Assembly: GCA_009377395.1 (NCBI GenBank)
Contig: WHUB01000003.1
Location: 31,673 to 95,672 of the forward strand
Source: Actinophytocola sp.
Lineage (GTDB): Bacteria; Actinomycetota; Actinomycetes; Mycobacteriales; Pseudonocardiaceae
DNA: 64,000 nt
Reading direction: 5' to 3'
Below the pieces are notes generated by a model. It searched no databases and had not been told where the DNA came from. It saw only the letters and a list, made by a program, of their open reading frames with translations. Position numbers and translations under genes: made by a program. Shown one piece after another: positions 16,567 to 25,201 of this stretch (positions within the stretch are counted from its first letter, which is position 1; the number at the start of each line of letters is the position of its first letter).

Positions 16567-17793
16567 ATGGACTTCGCGTTGGACGCCAGCACGGAAGAGC
16601 TGCGCGAGCGGGTACTGACCTTCCTGCACGAGAAGGTGTATCCGGCCGAGCCGGTCTTCGAGGAGCAACTGGACGCCGCCGAGAACCGCTGGGCCTGGTC
16701 GCGGGTCCCGGTGCTGGACGAGCTGCGGGCACAGGCCCGCGAGCAGGGGCTGTGGAACCTCTTCCTGCCGGGAGAGCACGGCGGCGGGCTCACCAACCTG
16801 CAGTACGCCCCGCTCGCCGAGATCACCGGCCGCAGCCCGCTCGCGCCGCCCGCGCTGAACTGCTCCGCACCGGACACCGGCAACATGGAGGTGCTGTCGA
16901 TGTTCGGCACCGAGCAGCAACGCAAGGAGTGGCTGGAACCGCTGCTGAACGGCGAGATCCGGTCGTCGTTCGCCATGACGGAGCCGGACGTCGCGTCGTC
17001 CGACGCCACCAACATCAGCACCCGCATCGAGCGCGATGGTGACCACTATGTCCTCAATGGACAGAAGTGGTGGATCACCGGGGCGATGAACCCGGACGCC
17101 AAGATCTTCATCGTGATGGGCAAGACGGACCCGTCCGCCGAACGGCACCGGCAGCAGTCGATGATCCTGGTGCCCCGTGACACCCCCGGGGTCGAGATCA
17201 AGCGCGGCATGCGGGTGTTCGGCTACGACGACGCCGACCACGGCGGGCACGCCGAGATGGTGTTCCACGACGTCCGGGTGCCCGCCGAGAACCTGATCGG
17301 GAACGAGGGCGACGGGTTCGCCATCGCCCAGGCTCGGCTCGGTCCGGGGCGAATCCACCACTGCATGCGCTCCATCGGCGTCGCGGAGCGCGCGATCGAG
17401 CTGATGTGCGACCGCGCCGCCGAGCGGGTCGCGTTCGGCAGGCCGATCGCCGACCAGGGCGTGGTGCGGGACTGGATCGCCGAGGCCAGGGTGCGGGTGG
17501 AGCAGCTGCGGCTGCTGGTGCTCAAAACGGCGTGGCTGATGGACACCGTCGGCAACAAGGGCGCGCACACCGAGATCCAGGCGATCAAGATCGCCACCCC
17601 GCAGACGGTGGAGTGGATCCTGGACAAGGCGATCCAGGTGCACGGCGCGGGCGGGCTGAGCCAGGACTTCCCGCTCGCCGGGCTGTTCGCGGGCATCCGC
17701 ACGCTGCGGTTCGCCGACGGGCCGGACGAGGTGCACAAGAACGCGCTGGCGAAGACGGAGCTGAAGCGCCAGTCGGGAAGGGGTGCTCGCTGA
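16567..17793 (+). CDS. Acyl-CoA dehydrogenase, ACAD10/11-like
   Basis: This 408-residue FAD enzyme matches the C-terminal half of ACAD10/11: FAMTEPDVASSDATNI, WWITGAMNPDAKIFIVMGKT, HHCMRSIGVAERAIELMCDR, and IQVHGAGGLSQDFPLAG. The ending FADGPDEVHKNALAK carries the probable catalytic acid. It should oxidise an acyl-CoA, or complete removal of a phosphorylated 4-hydroxyl with the adjacent kinase. GAGTAGAGCC precedes the ATG; its TGA overlaps the next ATG (TGATG). Confidence 0.88.
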   Translation: MDFALDASTEELRERVLTFLHEKVYPAEPVFEEQLDAAENRWAWSRVPVLDELRAQAREQGLWNLFLPGEHGGGLTNLQYAPLAEITGRSPLAPPALNCSAPDTGNMEVLSMFGTEQQRKEWLEPLLNGEIRSSFAMTEPDVASSDATNISTRIERDGDHYVLNGQKWWITGAMNPDAKIFIVMGKTDPSAERHRQQSMILVPRDTPGVEIKRGMRVFGYDDADHGGHAEMVFHDVRVPAENLIGNEGDGFAIAQARLGPGRIHHCMRSIGVAERAIELMCDRAAERVAFGRPIADQGVVRDWIAEARVRVEQLRLLVLKTAWLMDTVGNKGAHTEIQAIKIATPQTVEWILDKAIQVHGAGGLSQDFPLAGLFAGIRTLRFADGPDEVHKNALAKTELKRQSGRGAR

Positions 17794-18983
17794 TGACCGA
17801 CGACGAGGTCGTCGCCGACCTGCGGCGGCGGGTCGATGACCTGCTGATACGACACGATCCCGCCACCACCGACCGGCTCGACTTCATGCGGGCGCGGTTC
17901 GACGCCGGGCTGGCGTGGGTGCACTATCCGGAGGGGCTCGGCGGGCTCGGCCTGCCGCGTGCGATGCAGTCCGTTGTGGACGAACCGCTTGCGAAGGCGA
18001 GCGCGCCGGACAACGACCCGCGCCGCATCGGCATCGGGCTCGGCATGGCGGCGCCGACGATCCTCATGTTCGGCACCGAGGAGCAGAAGAAGCGGTTCCT
18101 CCGTCCGTTGTGGACCGGCGAGGAGGTCTGGTGCCAGCTCTTCAGCGAGCCGGGCGCCGGGTCGGACCTGGCTGCGCTGTCGACCCGGGCGGTGCGTGAT
18201 GGGGACAGCTGGGTCGTCAACGGCCAGAAGGTGTGGACGTCGGTTGCCCACAAGGCGCGCTGGGCCATCCTGGTGGCGCGCAGCGACCCGGAGCAGCCGA
18301 AGCACGCCGGGCTGACGTACTTCGTCTGCGACATGACCGATCCCGGCGTCGAGGTGCGCCCACTGCGGCAGATCACCGGGGAGGCCGAGTTCAACGAGGT
18401 CTTCCTGACCGACGTGCGGATCCCGGACGAGAACCGGCTCGGCAACGTCGGCGACGGCTGGCGGGTCGCGATGGGCACGCTGATGAACGAGCGGGTCGCC
18501 ATCGGCGGCGGCGCCGCGCCGCGCGAGAGCGGCATGATCGGCGTCGTCGCCGACACCTGGCGCAAGCATCCCGAGGTGCGGACGCCTGCGGCGCACGACC
18601 GGCTGCTGAGCCTGTGGGTCGAGGCCGAGGTGGCCCGGCTGACCGGCACACGGCTGCGGCAGAAGCTGGCCAGCGGCGAGCCGGGCCCGGAGGGGTCGGC
18701 GATGAAGCTGATGTTCGCGCGGCTGGCGCAGCAGCTGTCCTCTTTGGAGCTGGAACTGCTCGGCGAGGACGGCCTGCGCTACAGCGACTGGACCATGGTG
18801 CGGCCGGAGATCGTGGAGTTCACCGGCCGCGACGCCGGATACCGCTACCTGCGCGCCAAGGGCAACTCGATCGAGGGCGGCACCTCCGAGGTGCTGCGCA
18901 ACATCATCGCCGAGCGGGTGCTCGGCCTGCCGCCGGAACACCGTGACGACAAGGACGTCCCATGGAAGGACCTGCCCCGATGA
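17793..18983 (+). CDS. Acyl-CoA dehydrogenase
   Basis: This 396-residue flavoenzyme has QLFSEPGAGSDLAALSTRAV for flavin and substrate binding, VVNGQKVWTSVAHKARWAI, and IEGGTSEVLRNIIAERVLGL holding the likely base. The N-terminal helical domain is shorter than in typical FadE proteins. It starts at the ATG at 17793, sharing one base with the previous stop, and its own TGA overlaps the next ATG as ATGA. Paired with the third dehydrogenase it may form a heteromeric enzyme, as seen in actinobacterial sterol degradation. Confidence 0.88.
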   Translation: MTDDEVVADLRRRVDDLLIRHDPATTDRLDFMRARFDAGLAWVHYPEGLGGLGLPRAMQSVVDEPLAKASAPDNDPRRIGIGLGMAAPTILMFGTEEQKKRFLRPLWTGEEVWCQLFSEPGAGSDLAALSTRAVRDGDSWVVNGQKVWTSVAHKARWAILVARSDPEQPKHAGLTYFVCDMTDPGVEVRPLRQITGEAEFNEVFLTDVRIPDENRLGNVGDGWRVAMGTLMNERVAIGGGAAPRESGMIGVVADTWRKHPEVRTPAAHDRLLSLWVEAEVARLTGTRLRQKLASGEPGPEGSAMKLMFARLAQQLSSLELELLGEDGLRYSDWTMVRPEIVEFTGRDAGYRYLRAKGNSIEGGTSEVLRNIIAERVLGLPPEHRDDKDVPWKDLPR

Positions 18984-20077
18984 GCGACCTGAACCTGCTC
19001 TACACCGATGTCGAGGACTCGCTGCGGGACAGCGTGCGGTCGCTACTGGAGGACCGGTGCCCCGCCGAGCGGGTGATCGCGACCTACGACGGCGACACTT
19101 CGCTCGGCCCGGAGCTGTGGCGGGCGCTCGCGGCCGACCTCGGGCTCGCCGGGCTGCTGGTGCCGGAGGCCCTCGGCGGCCAGGGCGCGAGCGCGCGCGA
19201 GGCCGCCGTCGTGCTCGAGGAGCTGGGCCGGTTCGCCGCCCCGGCGCCGTTCCTGACCAGCGCCGTCATCGCGACGACGGTCGCCCGGCGGGCCGAGGAG
19301 AGCGAGCTGGTGTCGGCGCTGGCGTCCGGCACGACGACCGCCGCGCTCGCGGTGCCGTTCAGCGCGGGCCCGGCGACGTTCGGCTCCGACGTGCTGCGGT
19401 TCGACGACGGGCTGCGGGGCAACGTCAGCAGTGTGGCGGGTGCGCTGGAGGCGGACGTGCTGCTGGTGCCGGTGCCGACCGAGACCGGATTCGAGGTGCA
19501 CAAGGTCGATCGGGATCAGGTCACGATGGAGCCGGTGGTCTCGCTCGATATGACCCGGCAGCTGGCGGACATCGACCTCACCGGCGCGGCGTCCACGCTG
19601 CTCATCGACGCCACCGACGGCGCGGCTGCGGTGCGCGACGCGCTCGAGCTCGGCGCGGCGCTGCTGGCATCGGAACAGCTCGGCGTCGCCGAGTGGTGCC
19701 TGGAGTCCACTGTGGCGTATCTGAAGGAGCGCAGGCAGTTCGGCCGGATCGTCGGTGGCTTCCAGGCGATCAAGCACCGGCTGGCCGACCTGTGGGTGGA
19801 GGTGGAGTCCGCCCGGGCGGCGGCGCGGTATGCGGCGGCGACCGCGGCCGAGGGCGACCCCGACCGACAGGTGGCCACCGCGCTGGCGCAGGCGTACTGC
19901 TCGGGCGCGGCGGTGCACTCGGCGGAGGAGTGCGTGCAGTTGCATGGCGGCATCGGCATGACGTGGGAGCACCCGGCGCACCTCTATCTCAAGCGTGCCA
20001 AGGCCGACCAGCTCGCGTTCGGCACGGCGGAGGGCCACCGCGCCACCCTGGCCGGCCTGGTCGACCTGCCGGTGTGA
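18980..20077 (+). CDS. Acyl-CoA dehydrogenase (likely partner subunit)
   Basis: This 365-residue protein has an acyl-CoA dehydrogenase fold (ALAADLGLAGLLVPEALGGQ, ERRQFGRIVGGFQAIKHRLA, VQLHGGIGMTWEHPAHLYLK) but a weak middle beta-domain. Many FadE proteins of alpha2beta2 type look like this, with one subunit lacking the base and the other part of the FAD site. It is coupled by ATGA to the dehydrogenase before it, which supports such a pair. It ends the operon and abuts the thioesterase gene tail to tail with no bases between. Confidence 0.86.
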   Translation: MSDLNLLYTDVEDSLRDSVRSLLEDRCPAERVIATYDGDTSLGPELWRALAADLGLAGLLVPEALGGQGASAREAAVVLEELGRFAAPAPFLTSAVIATTVARRAEESELVSALASGTTTAALAVPFSAGPATFGSDVLRFDDGLRGNVSSVAGALEADVLLVPVPTETGFEVHKVDRDQVTMEPVVSLDMTRQLADIDLTGAASTLLIDATDGAAAVRDALELGAALLASEQLGVAEWCLESTVAYLKERRQFGRIVGGFQAIKHRLADLWVEVESARAAARYAAATAAEGDPDRQVATALAQAYCSGAAVHSAEECVQLHGGIGMTWEHPAHLYLKRAKADQLAFGTAEGHRATLAGLVDLPV

Positions 20078-20866
20078 CTAGCGCGGCCGCACCATCAGCG
20101 CCTGCGCGCCGATGGCGACCTGGCCCTCGGCGTCATGCAGCACGCTGGACGCCGTGCCGATGCCGGTGGGACCGATGGCGGTGTTGGCGTCGAGTCCGAT
20201 CCATTCGCCGACCGGCTCGCGCTGGATGTGCACGGTGAGGTCGGTGTTGATGAACCACCACTGCGAGGGGTTGAGCCGGTTCGACAGGCCGTTGCCGGAG
20301 TCGGCGACCGTGAACAGCCGCTGCAGTCCGGTGGGCTTCTCGCCGTCGACCAGCGGAATCCGCTGCCGTACCCAGGCCGTCGCCGGGCCGGGCACGTGCA
20401 GGCCGCCGTGCAGCGGACGCCACTCCATGACGTCGATGTAGCCGGGGCCCCAGCCGTCCGGCCTGCCGGTCGGCTCGATGCCGTCCCAGCCGGGCAGCGG
20501 GTCGGCCTGTCCGGCTTCGACCGGCGTCGAGTCGGTCGTCGTGATGCGCCAGGCGGACGCGGTGGCGACGACGCGGCCGTTCGCGGACATCTCGGCGTTG
20601 AGCAGTTCCACCGAGCGGCCGGGCCGGACGAGCGTGGCCCGCACGGTCAGTTCGGCGATCGGCACCGGGCCGAGGATTTCGATGGTGACCCGCGCGAGCT
20701 GCGTGTCCCGGTCGGCCGGGACCTGTTCCAGCGCACGCACCAGCAATGCCGATGGCGGGCCGAGGTGCTGCGCCTCGGCCGTCCACGGCCCGGCGGTGTG
20801 CCGGGTGGACTGGAACACGCTCTCGCCGCTGGGGTGGTAGAAGGGCTCGGTGTCCTGGTCAGCCAC
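20078..20866 (-). CDS. Acyl-CoA thioesterase family protein
   Basis: This 262-residue protein has a TesB/DUF4442-type double hot-dog layout: an N-terminal half ending in RATLVRPGRSVELLNAEMSA and a C-terminal half with WWFINTDLTVHIQREPVGEW and IGLDANTAIGPTGIGTASSV. Such proteins hydrolyse acyl-CoA esters. I prefer the GTG at 20866, eight bases after AAGCGAG; an ATG at 20902 would add 12 residues. Facing the acyl-CoA operon, it probably works on the same compounds. Confidence 0.8.
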   Translation of the reverse strand: MADQDTEPFYHPSGESVFQSTRHTAGPWTAEAQHLGPPSALLVRALEQVPADRDTQLARVTIEILGPVPIAELTVRATLVRPGRSVELLNAEMSANGRVVATASAWRITTTDSTPVEAGQADPLPGWDGIEPTGRPDGWGPGYIDVMEWRPLHGGLHVPGPATAWVRQRIPLVDGEKPTGLQRLFTVADSGNGLSNRLNPSQWWFINTDLTVHIQREPVGEWIGLDANTAIGPTGIGTASSVLHDAEGQVAIGAQALMVRPR

Positions 20867-20940
20867 GGTGTCGCTCGCTTTCGTCGGTGCAGCGGTCCGC
20901 ATTCGAAGATTAATGCATCTCGTGCAGCTACTATTCGCCC

Positions 20941-21171
20941 ATGCGGACCGTCATCGACCTGCCTGATGACCTGTATCGACAGGCACAGTCGCTGGCGCGT
21001 GACATGTCGAGAACGCTCAGCGACGGCGTCGTCGAGCTCATGAGACGCGGTTTAGGGCAGGTGACGCCGGCGGAGACCTCGCGGAGTGAGCGGACCGGGT
21101 TGCCGGTCGTGCGACTGGGCAAGGTGATCACCTCGGAGGACGTGCGGCCGCTCGAGGACGACAGCCAGTGA
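20941..21171 (+). CDS. vapB: VapB-type ribbon-helix-helix antitoxin, orphan
   Basis: This 76-residue protein opens MRTVIDLPDDLYRQAQSLAR, a standard ribbon-helix-helix domain binding operator DNA, followed by a disordered toxin-binding tail. TACTAT, which could be a -10 element, ends only six bases before the ATG and there is no ribosome binding site, so the mRNA may be leaderless. The toxin gene that should follow is only a stub, so this antitoxin stands alone. Confidence 0.85.
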   Translation: MRTVIDLPDDLYRQAQSLARDMSRTLSDGVVELMRRGLGQVTPAETSRSERTGLPVVRLGKVITSEDVRPLEDDSQ

Positions 21172-21230
21172 CGATGTTGCCTGATGCCAAACATGTTTGT
21201 CGCCTTGCTCGTTCGCGTGATTGGTCTCCG
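21168..21230 (+). pseudogene. vapC: vapC toxin remnant, frameshifted and truncated
   Basis: A GTG overlapping the vapB stop starts MTMLPDA, the usual opening of a PIN-domain toxin; after one extra A in the run at 21189-21191 the frame changes, and MFVALLVR continues it in the next frame. Nothing PIN-like follows, so only about 17 codons of roughly 130 remain. The first catalytic aspartate is present but the others are lost. This is a dead toxin gene. Confidence 0.7.
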
Positions 21231-21253
21231 GCCGGGCCGGGTAACACCAGGTC

Positions 21254-21541
21254 ATGAGCAAACTGCTGTACAAGCCCCTCGGCATCGCGTTCGGCGCCCT
21301 CGGTGGCATCGCGGCCACCGCCGCGTTCAACCGGGTGTGGAAGCTCGCCACCGGCCAGGACGACGCCCCGAGCGCGACGGAACAGAACCGTAGCTGGGGT
21401 GAGGTGCTGTCGGCGGCCGCAATCCAGGGCGCCGTGTTCGGTTTCGTGAAGGCGCTCGCGGATCGCAGCGGCGCCGAAGGCTTCCGCAAGCTGACCGGCA
21501 CCTGGCCCGGCGACGAGGGTCCCGAACAGCCGGAGGACTAA
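21254..21541 (+). CDS. DUF4235 membrane protein
   Basis: This 95-residue protein has one N-terminal hydrophobic segment (KPLGIAFGALGGIAATAAFN) and a second weaker one (VLSAAAIQGAVFGFVKALAD), the pattern of actinobacterial DUF4235 proteins of unknown role. The conserved FNRVWKLATG lies between them. Its stop TAA shares three bases with the opposing TAG of the YihY gene (CTAA at 21538-21541). Confidence 0.8.
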   Translation: MSKLLYKPLGIAFGALGGIAATAAFNRVWKLATGQDDAPSATEQNRSWGEVLSAAAIQGAVFGFVKALADRSGAEGFRKLTGTWPGDEGPEQPED

Positions 21542-22440
21542 GGGCTGACCAGACCCCGCCGAGGGCGGCCCGCGGTCGGCATCTCCCGCCGGGCGCCACC
21601 CTCGGCCGATGACGTCTGCCGCTCGGACTCGAAGTTGATCTCGGCGCCGAGCAGCACGACGTACGAGGTCAGCAGCAACCACAGCAGCAGCACGATGACA
21701 CCGGCCAGCGCGCCGTACGTGGCGCTGTAGCTGCCGAACAGGTTGACGTAGAGGCTGAAGGCGACGCTGCCGAGGATCCACAGCGCTGCGGCGATGACCG
21801 CCCCCGGCGTCAGCCAACGGAAGCGCTGCGCGTTGCGATCCGGCGCGACCTGATACAGCACCGCGAGCGCCGTCACGATCAACCCGACCAGCAGCACCAG
21901 CCGCAGCACGCCGGTGGTCGCCTGGGCCACGACGCCGAGCTTGAGCACGTTCATGACCGTCGGCACCACGGCGACCAAAGCCACGCTGAGCAGCACGAAC
22001 ACGATGGCCCCTGCGGTGAGGAGTAGCGCGAGCGCGCGCAGCTTGACGGTGCCGCGCTCCTCCTGCTCGTCGTAGGCGATGTTGACCGCGGCCATCAGCT
22101 TCGACGTCCCGCTCGACGCGCTCCACAGCGCCAGCAGCACGGAGACGACGAAGCCGAAGGTCAGCGCGGCGCTGTTGCTGGCCGCGAGCGTGGTGAGCTG
22201 GTCGGTGACCAGTGCTCGCGCCTCGCCCGGCAGGGCGCCGGACAGCTGCGCCGTGACCTGCGCCGGGTCCGCGACGAGGCCGTACAGCGTGAGGGTGGCG
22301 ATCAGCGCGGGGAAGATCGCTAGGAACGCGTAGAAAGCCGTCCCCGCCGCGAGCAGCCCGACGTTGTCGGCCTTGGCGTCCTTCATGCCCTGGCGCAGGA
22401 GCTGCCACCAGTCCTTGGGCGAGATGTCTGACAGCGTCAT
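21538..22440 (-). CDS. YihY/BrkB-family membrane protein
   Basis: This 300-residue protein has the six-helix YihY/virulence factor BrkB domain (DNVGLLAAGTAFYAFLAIFP, SYSATYGALAGVIVLLLWLL, SYVVLLGAEIN). Family members sit in the inner membrane and have no settled function; the old RNase BN label is wrong. The C-terminus is a short charged tail. The start at 22440 has only a weak binding site, and an upstream in-frame start cannot be excluded. Confidence 0.85.
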   Translation of the reverse strand: MTLSDISPKDWWQLLRQGMKDAKADNVGLLAAGTAFYAFLAIFPALIATLTLYGLVADPAQVTAQLSGALPGEARALVTDQLTTLAASNSAALTFGFVVSVLLALWSASSGTSKLMAAVNIAYDEQEERGTVKLRALALLLTAGAIVFVLLSVALVAVVPTVMNVLKLGVVAQATTGVLRLVLLVGLIVTALAVLYQVAPDRNAQRFRWLTPGAVIAAALWILGSVAFSLYVNLFGSYSATYGALAGVIVLLLWLLLTSYVVLLGAEINFESERQTSSAEGGARREMPTAGRPRRGLVSP

Positions 22441-22469
22441 GACCAGGAGATACCCGGCGCGAACCCGCT

Positions 22470-22940
22470 TCACACCCGACGCTGGCCGTGCAGATCCGAG
22501 CGGAACTCCTCGCTGGGGGAGACGACGATGACCGAGGCCCCGTCGGGCGACGGGTTCGCCCTGGTCAGCCTGGGATATCCGGAGAGGTAGGAGGGCAGCC
22601 AGGCGAGCAGCATCGCGATGAACGCGATCACCGCGATGATCGCGGACGCGTTCGCCGGCGGGTTGTCGATGGCGATCCGCACGGCGAGTGCGCTGAAGAA
22701 CGACACCAACCCGCCGAAGAACAGCACCAAGGTCACGGCGAGCCACACCGTGCGGCTGCGCACGCAGCGCGGGCACAGCGGCCATCCCTTGACGGGCAGC
22801 CTGCCTGGCGCCCGCTTCACTCGCAGCGAGAAGTCCGCCTGCCTGACGGCGGGACGGCCGTGCCGCGAGCAGTGCGAAGGCAGCTTCTCCGGTCCCCGAA
22901 CCAGCTCAGCAGGGAGCCTGATGCTCGGGACGGAGCGCAT
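22470..22940 (-). CDS. Unidentified two-helix membrane protein with CxxC motif
   Basis: This 156-residue protein has a soluble N-terminal part with HCSRHGRPAVRQADFSLRV and CPRC, which may bind zinc, followed by two transmembrane helices (about 67-88 and 98-118) and a short charged tail. GGAGGTG lies six bases before the ATG at 22940, a strong start. I do not recognise the family. It stands just upstream of the YihY gene on the same strand with 29 bases between, so the two may be co-transcribed. Confidence 0.7.
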   Translation of the reverse strand: MRSVPSIRLPAELVRGPEKLPSHCSRHGRPAVRQADFSLRVKRAPGRLPVKGWPLCPRCVRSRTVWLAVTLVLFFGGLVSFFSALAVRIAIDNPPANASAIIAVIAFIAMLLAWLPSYLSGYPRLTRANPSPDGASVIVVSPSEEFRSDLHGQRRV

Positions 22941-23028
22941 GCCGACTCACCTCCAGCCAGCGCCCGGCGACATCTCGGCTGCATCTTCGCAGCAAGGTAG
23001 CCGGGCCGCAGCGGCCAGCGCCGCGACC

Positions 23029-24468
23029 CTACGCGGCGGGCACCCAGTTGCCGTGGAACCCGGCGGGCACCCGCGTCGGCAGTCCGATGTTCGCGACGGT
23101 CTCCAGCGTCGCCGCGTCGAGCAGGGTGAGGTCGCTGCGGTCGGTGGCCTTGTCGTATACGAAGCCCATCAGCACGCCCTCGTCCTCGGCGGCGTCATCG
23201 GCGTGCGGGACGAACACGAACTCGCCGACCTCCTTGCCGCCTCCGAACGTGTGCGCCTCAGTCTTGCCCCGGGAGACGTCGTGCTTGAGCACGCTGTCGA
23301 ACCAGTCGTTGTCGCGCATCGCGCTGGTGTAGGCGTAGCGGTGCTTGCGGCCGAGCAGGCGTTCATCGATCCGGGGGAACTCCTGGTGGGCGTCGTGGAT
23401 GCGCTCGGTTCGGACCTTGCCCGCCGTCAGGTCGACCACCCAGCGGTCGAGCACCGGCGGCGTCTCGCCGGGCCCATGCAGGTCCCGGTCGAACACGCGG
23501 TCAAAGCGCGGCACCTCGACCACGATGCCGTCGCCCTCGTCGTAGGCGTTGACCGGATGGAAGACGTAGCACGGGTCCACGTCGAACCACCGGACGTCAC
23601 CGGACCCGCCGTCACGTGGCAGCACGCCGATCCGCGCCGGGTAGTTCGGATTCCAGCGGTACGGCATCCGCATGTTCGGCTTGAGCTGCCGGGACGCCAT
23701 GGCGGCCATCGGGTCGGGGATGCGGCGGTCGCCGATGAGCGCCGAGAGCATCAGCCGTGCCGCGCCGCGCAGGAACCGGGGCACCGATGCTTCGGCGGCG
23801 AGACCGGTGTCGAAGGTGACCGGTAGATCGTAGATCAGCACGTGCTTCTCGGTCAGCGAGAAGTTGTGCATCATCGGGCTGCCCGACACCTCGATGTCGA
23901 CCGCGCGCCGAACCCGCGCGTCCCGGTCGAGCACGGTGTACTGCACCCGGTTGCCCCAGCCGAAGTAGTACGACACCGCGTGCAGTTCGCCGGTGACGGG
24001 GTCGCGCTGCGGGTGCGCGGTGTACGCGCCGGGCAGCGTGCCGTCGAAGTCGCACGGCCCGACGCTGGCCAGCTCCTCGGTCAGCTCGAACACCGGTGCG
24101 CCGCCCTCGACCAGCGCGAACGTCCGCCCGGCGTGGCCGATGACGCTGGTGTTGGTCGCCAGGTCCATGCCGGTCGTGGTTCGTTTCCCGTGGCGCGGCT
24201 CGCCGAGCGCGTCCGCGACAGGTCCATTGCGGACCCAGCGGTTGCGGTACCACTCGGCCTTGCCGTCGCGGATGCGGATGCCGTGCACCATGCCGTCGCC
24301 GAGGAACCAGTTGTAGGTCGCCGGGTCGATCTCGCCGATCGGGTTCGGCCCGTTGCGCAGGTACCTGCCGTCGAGGTGTCGCGGGATGGTGCCGGTCACC
24401 GGCAGGTCGGTGACGGTGTGCTCGGTGCCGATCGGGGCGAAGTTGCCCTCAAGATACGGATTGGTCAT
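23029..24468 (-). CDS. Carotenoid cleavage oxygenase
   Basis: This 479-residue protein matches retinal pigment epithelial membrane/carotenoid oxygenases: GRYLRNGPNP and WFLGDGMVHGIRIRDG near the start, and four iron-binding histidines in TAHPQRDP, MMHNFSLTEKH, YVFHPVNAYDEGD and the final FHGNWVPAA. It should split a carotenoid or a stilbene-like double bond with O2. GGAGGTCACG precedes the ATG. It is divergent from a TetR gene with two clear operators between them. Confidence 0.9.
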   Translation of the reverse strand: MTNPYLEGNFAPIGTEHTVTDLPVTGTIPRHLDGRYLRNGPNPIGEIDPATYNWFLGDGMVHGIRIRDGKAEWYRNRWVRNGPVADALGEPRHGKRTTTGMDLATNTSVIGHAGRTFALVEGGAPVFELTEELASVGPCDFDGTLPGAYTAHPQRDPVTGELHAVSYYFGWGNRVQYTVLDRDARVRRAVDIEVSGSPMMHNFSLTEKHVLIYDLPVTFDTGLAAEASVPRFLRGAARLMLSALIGDRRIPDPMAAMASRQLKPNMRMPYRWNPNYPARIGVLPRDGGSGDVRWFDVDPCYVFHPVNAYDEGDGIVVEVPRFDRVFDRDLHGPGETPPVLDRWVVDLTAGKVRTERIHDAHQEFPRIDERLLGRKHRYAYTSAMRDNDWFDSVLKHDVSRGKTEAHTFGGGKEVGEFVFVPHADDAAEDEGVLMGFVYDKATDRSDLTLLDAATLETVANIGLPTRVPAGFHGNWVPAA

Positions 24469-24481
24469 GACGTGACCTCCT

Positions 24482-24517
24482 ATAACGTTGTTATGTACAG
24501 AGGTATAACACAGTTAT
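24482..24517. promoter_or_regulatory. Two ATAAC-N3-GTTAT operators
   Basis: ATAACGTTGTTAT (24482-24494) and ATAACACAGTTAT (24505-24517) are perfect 5-3-5 inverted repeats, 23 bases centre to centre, in the divergent promoter of the carotenoid oxygenase and the TetR gene. They are much more AT-rich than the surroundings. The TetR product is the obvious binder. Confidence 0.75.
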
Positions 24518-24532
24518 GACAGGATGGTCAAT

Positions 24533-25201
24533 ATGACCGAGGCAGCGAAGGACACGGTGCGGCAGCGCCTGCTCGACGCGGCGGTGCGCAAGCTGGAGAG
24601 CAATGGGCCGGAGTCGCTCCAGGCGCGCCCGCTGGCTGCCGAGGTCAACGCCTCGACGATGGCCGTATACACGCACTTCGGCGGCATGCCGCAGCTGCTG
24701 GACGAGGTGACGCGGGAGGGGTTCGCACGGTTCGACGCCGAGCTGGCGGGCGTGCCGCACAGCGGCGACAGCCTGGTCGACCTGCTCGCGCTCGGGCTGG
24801 CGTACCGGCAGTTCGCCTTACAGAACCCGCAGCTCTACCGGCTCATGTTCGGGCTGACCACGCCGGGCACGCGGCGCGCCAAGGAACGCGACCTCACCAC
24901 GGACGGCAGTCCGTCGACGCTGAGCGAAGGCGTCAGCGCGTTCAACCACCTCGTCGGCGCGGTGGCGAAGGCAGTGGAGTCGGGCCGCATCCACGCCGAG
25001 GATCCGGTGGCCGTCGCGGGGCAGATCTGGAGCGCGACGCACGGTTACGTGCTGCTCGAGATCGCCGGCGTCTTCGGACGGGAGGGCCACGGCCTCGTCA
25101 CGACGCTGCGGCCGATGATCATCAATCTGCTGGTCGGCCTCGGCGCGAGCCGGGAGGACGTCGAGGCGTCGATGGCACGGATGTCCGGTGCCGGACGGTG
25201 A
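24533..25201 (+). CDS. TetR-family regulator (WHG-type C-terminus)
   Basis: This 222-residue TetR protein has its helix-turn-helix at about residues 17-60 (SLQARPLAAEVNASTMAVYT, then HFGGMPQLLDEV) and the C-terminal pattern IWSATHGYVLLEIAGVFG of WHG-domain regulators. I prefer the ATG at 24533 with AGGATGG as binding site; an ATG at 24524 adds three residues. It probably represses itself and the divergent carotenoid oxygenase. Confidence 0.87.
   Translation: MTEAAKDTVRQRLLDAAVRKLESNGPESLQARPLAAEVNASTMAVYTHFGGMPQLLDEVTREGFARFDAELAGVPHSGDSLVDLLALGLAYRQFALQNPQLYRLMFGLTTPGTRRAKERDLTTDGSPSTLSEGVSAFNHLVGAVAKAVESGRIHAEDPVAVAGQIWSATHGYVLLEIAGVFGREGHGLVTTLRPMIINLLVGLGASREDVEASMARMSGAGR

Noticed and set aside
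11762..20077. Polyketide or other natural-product gene cluster
   Set aside because: SDRs and CoA enzymes are present but there is no synthase, acyl carrier protein or tailoring set; it reads as catabolism.
21338..22336. RNase BN annotation for the YihY protein
   Set aside because: The old name came from a mistaken assignment; the protein is a membrane YihY/BrkB family member.
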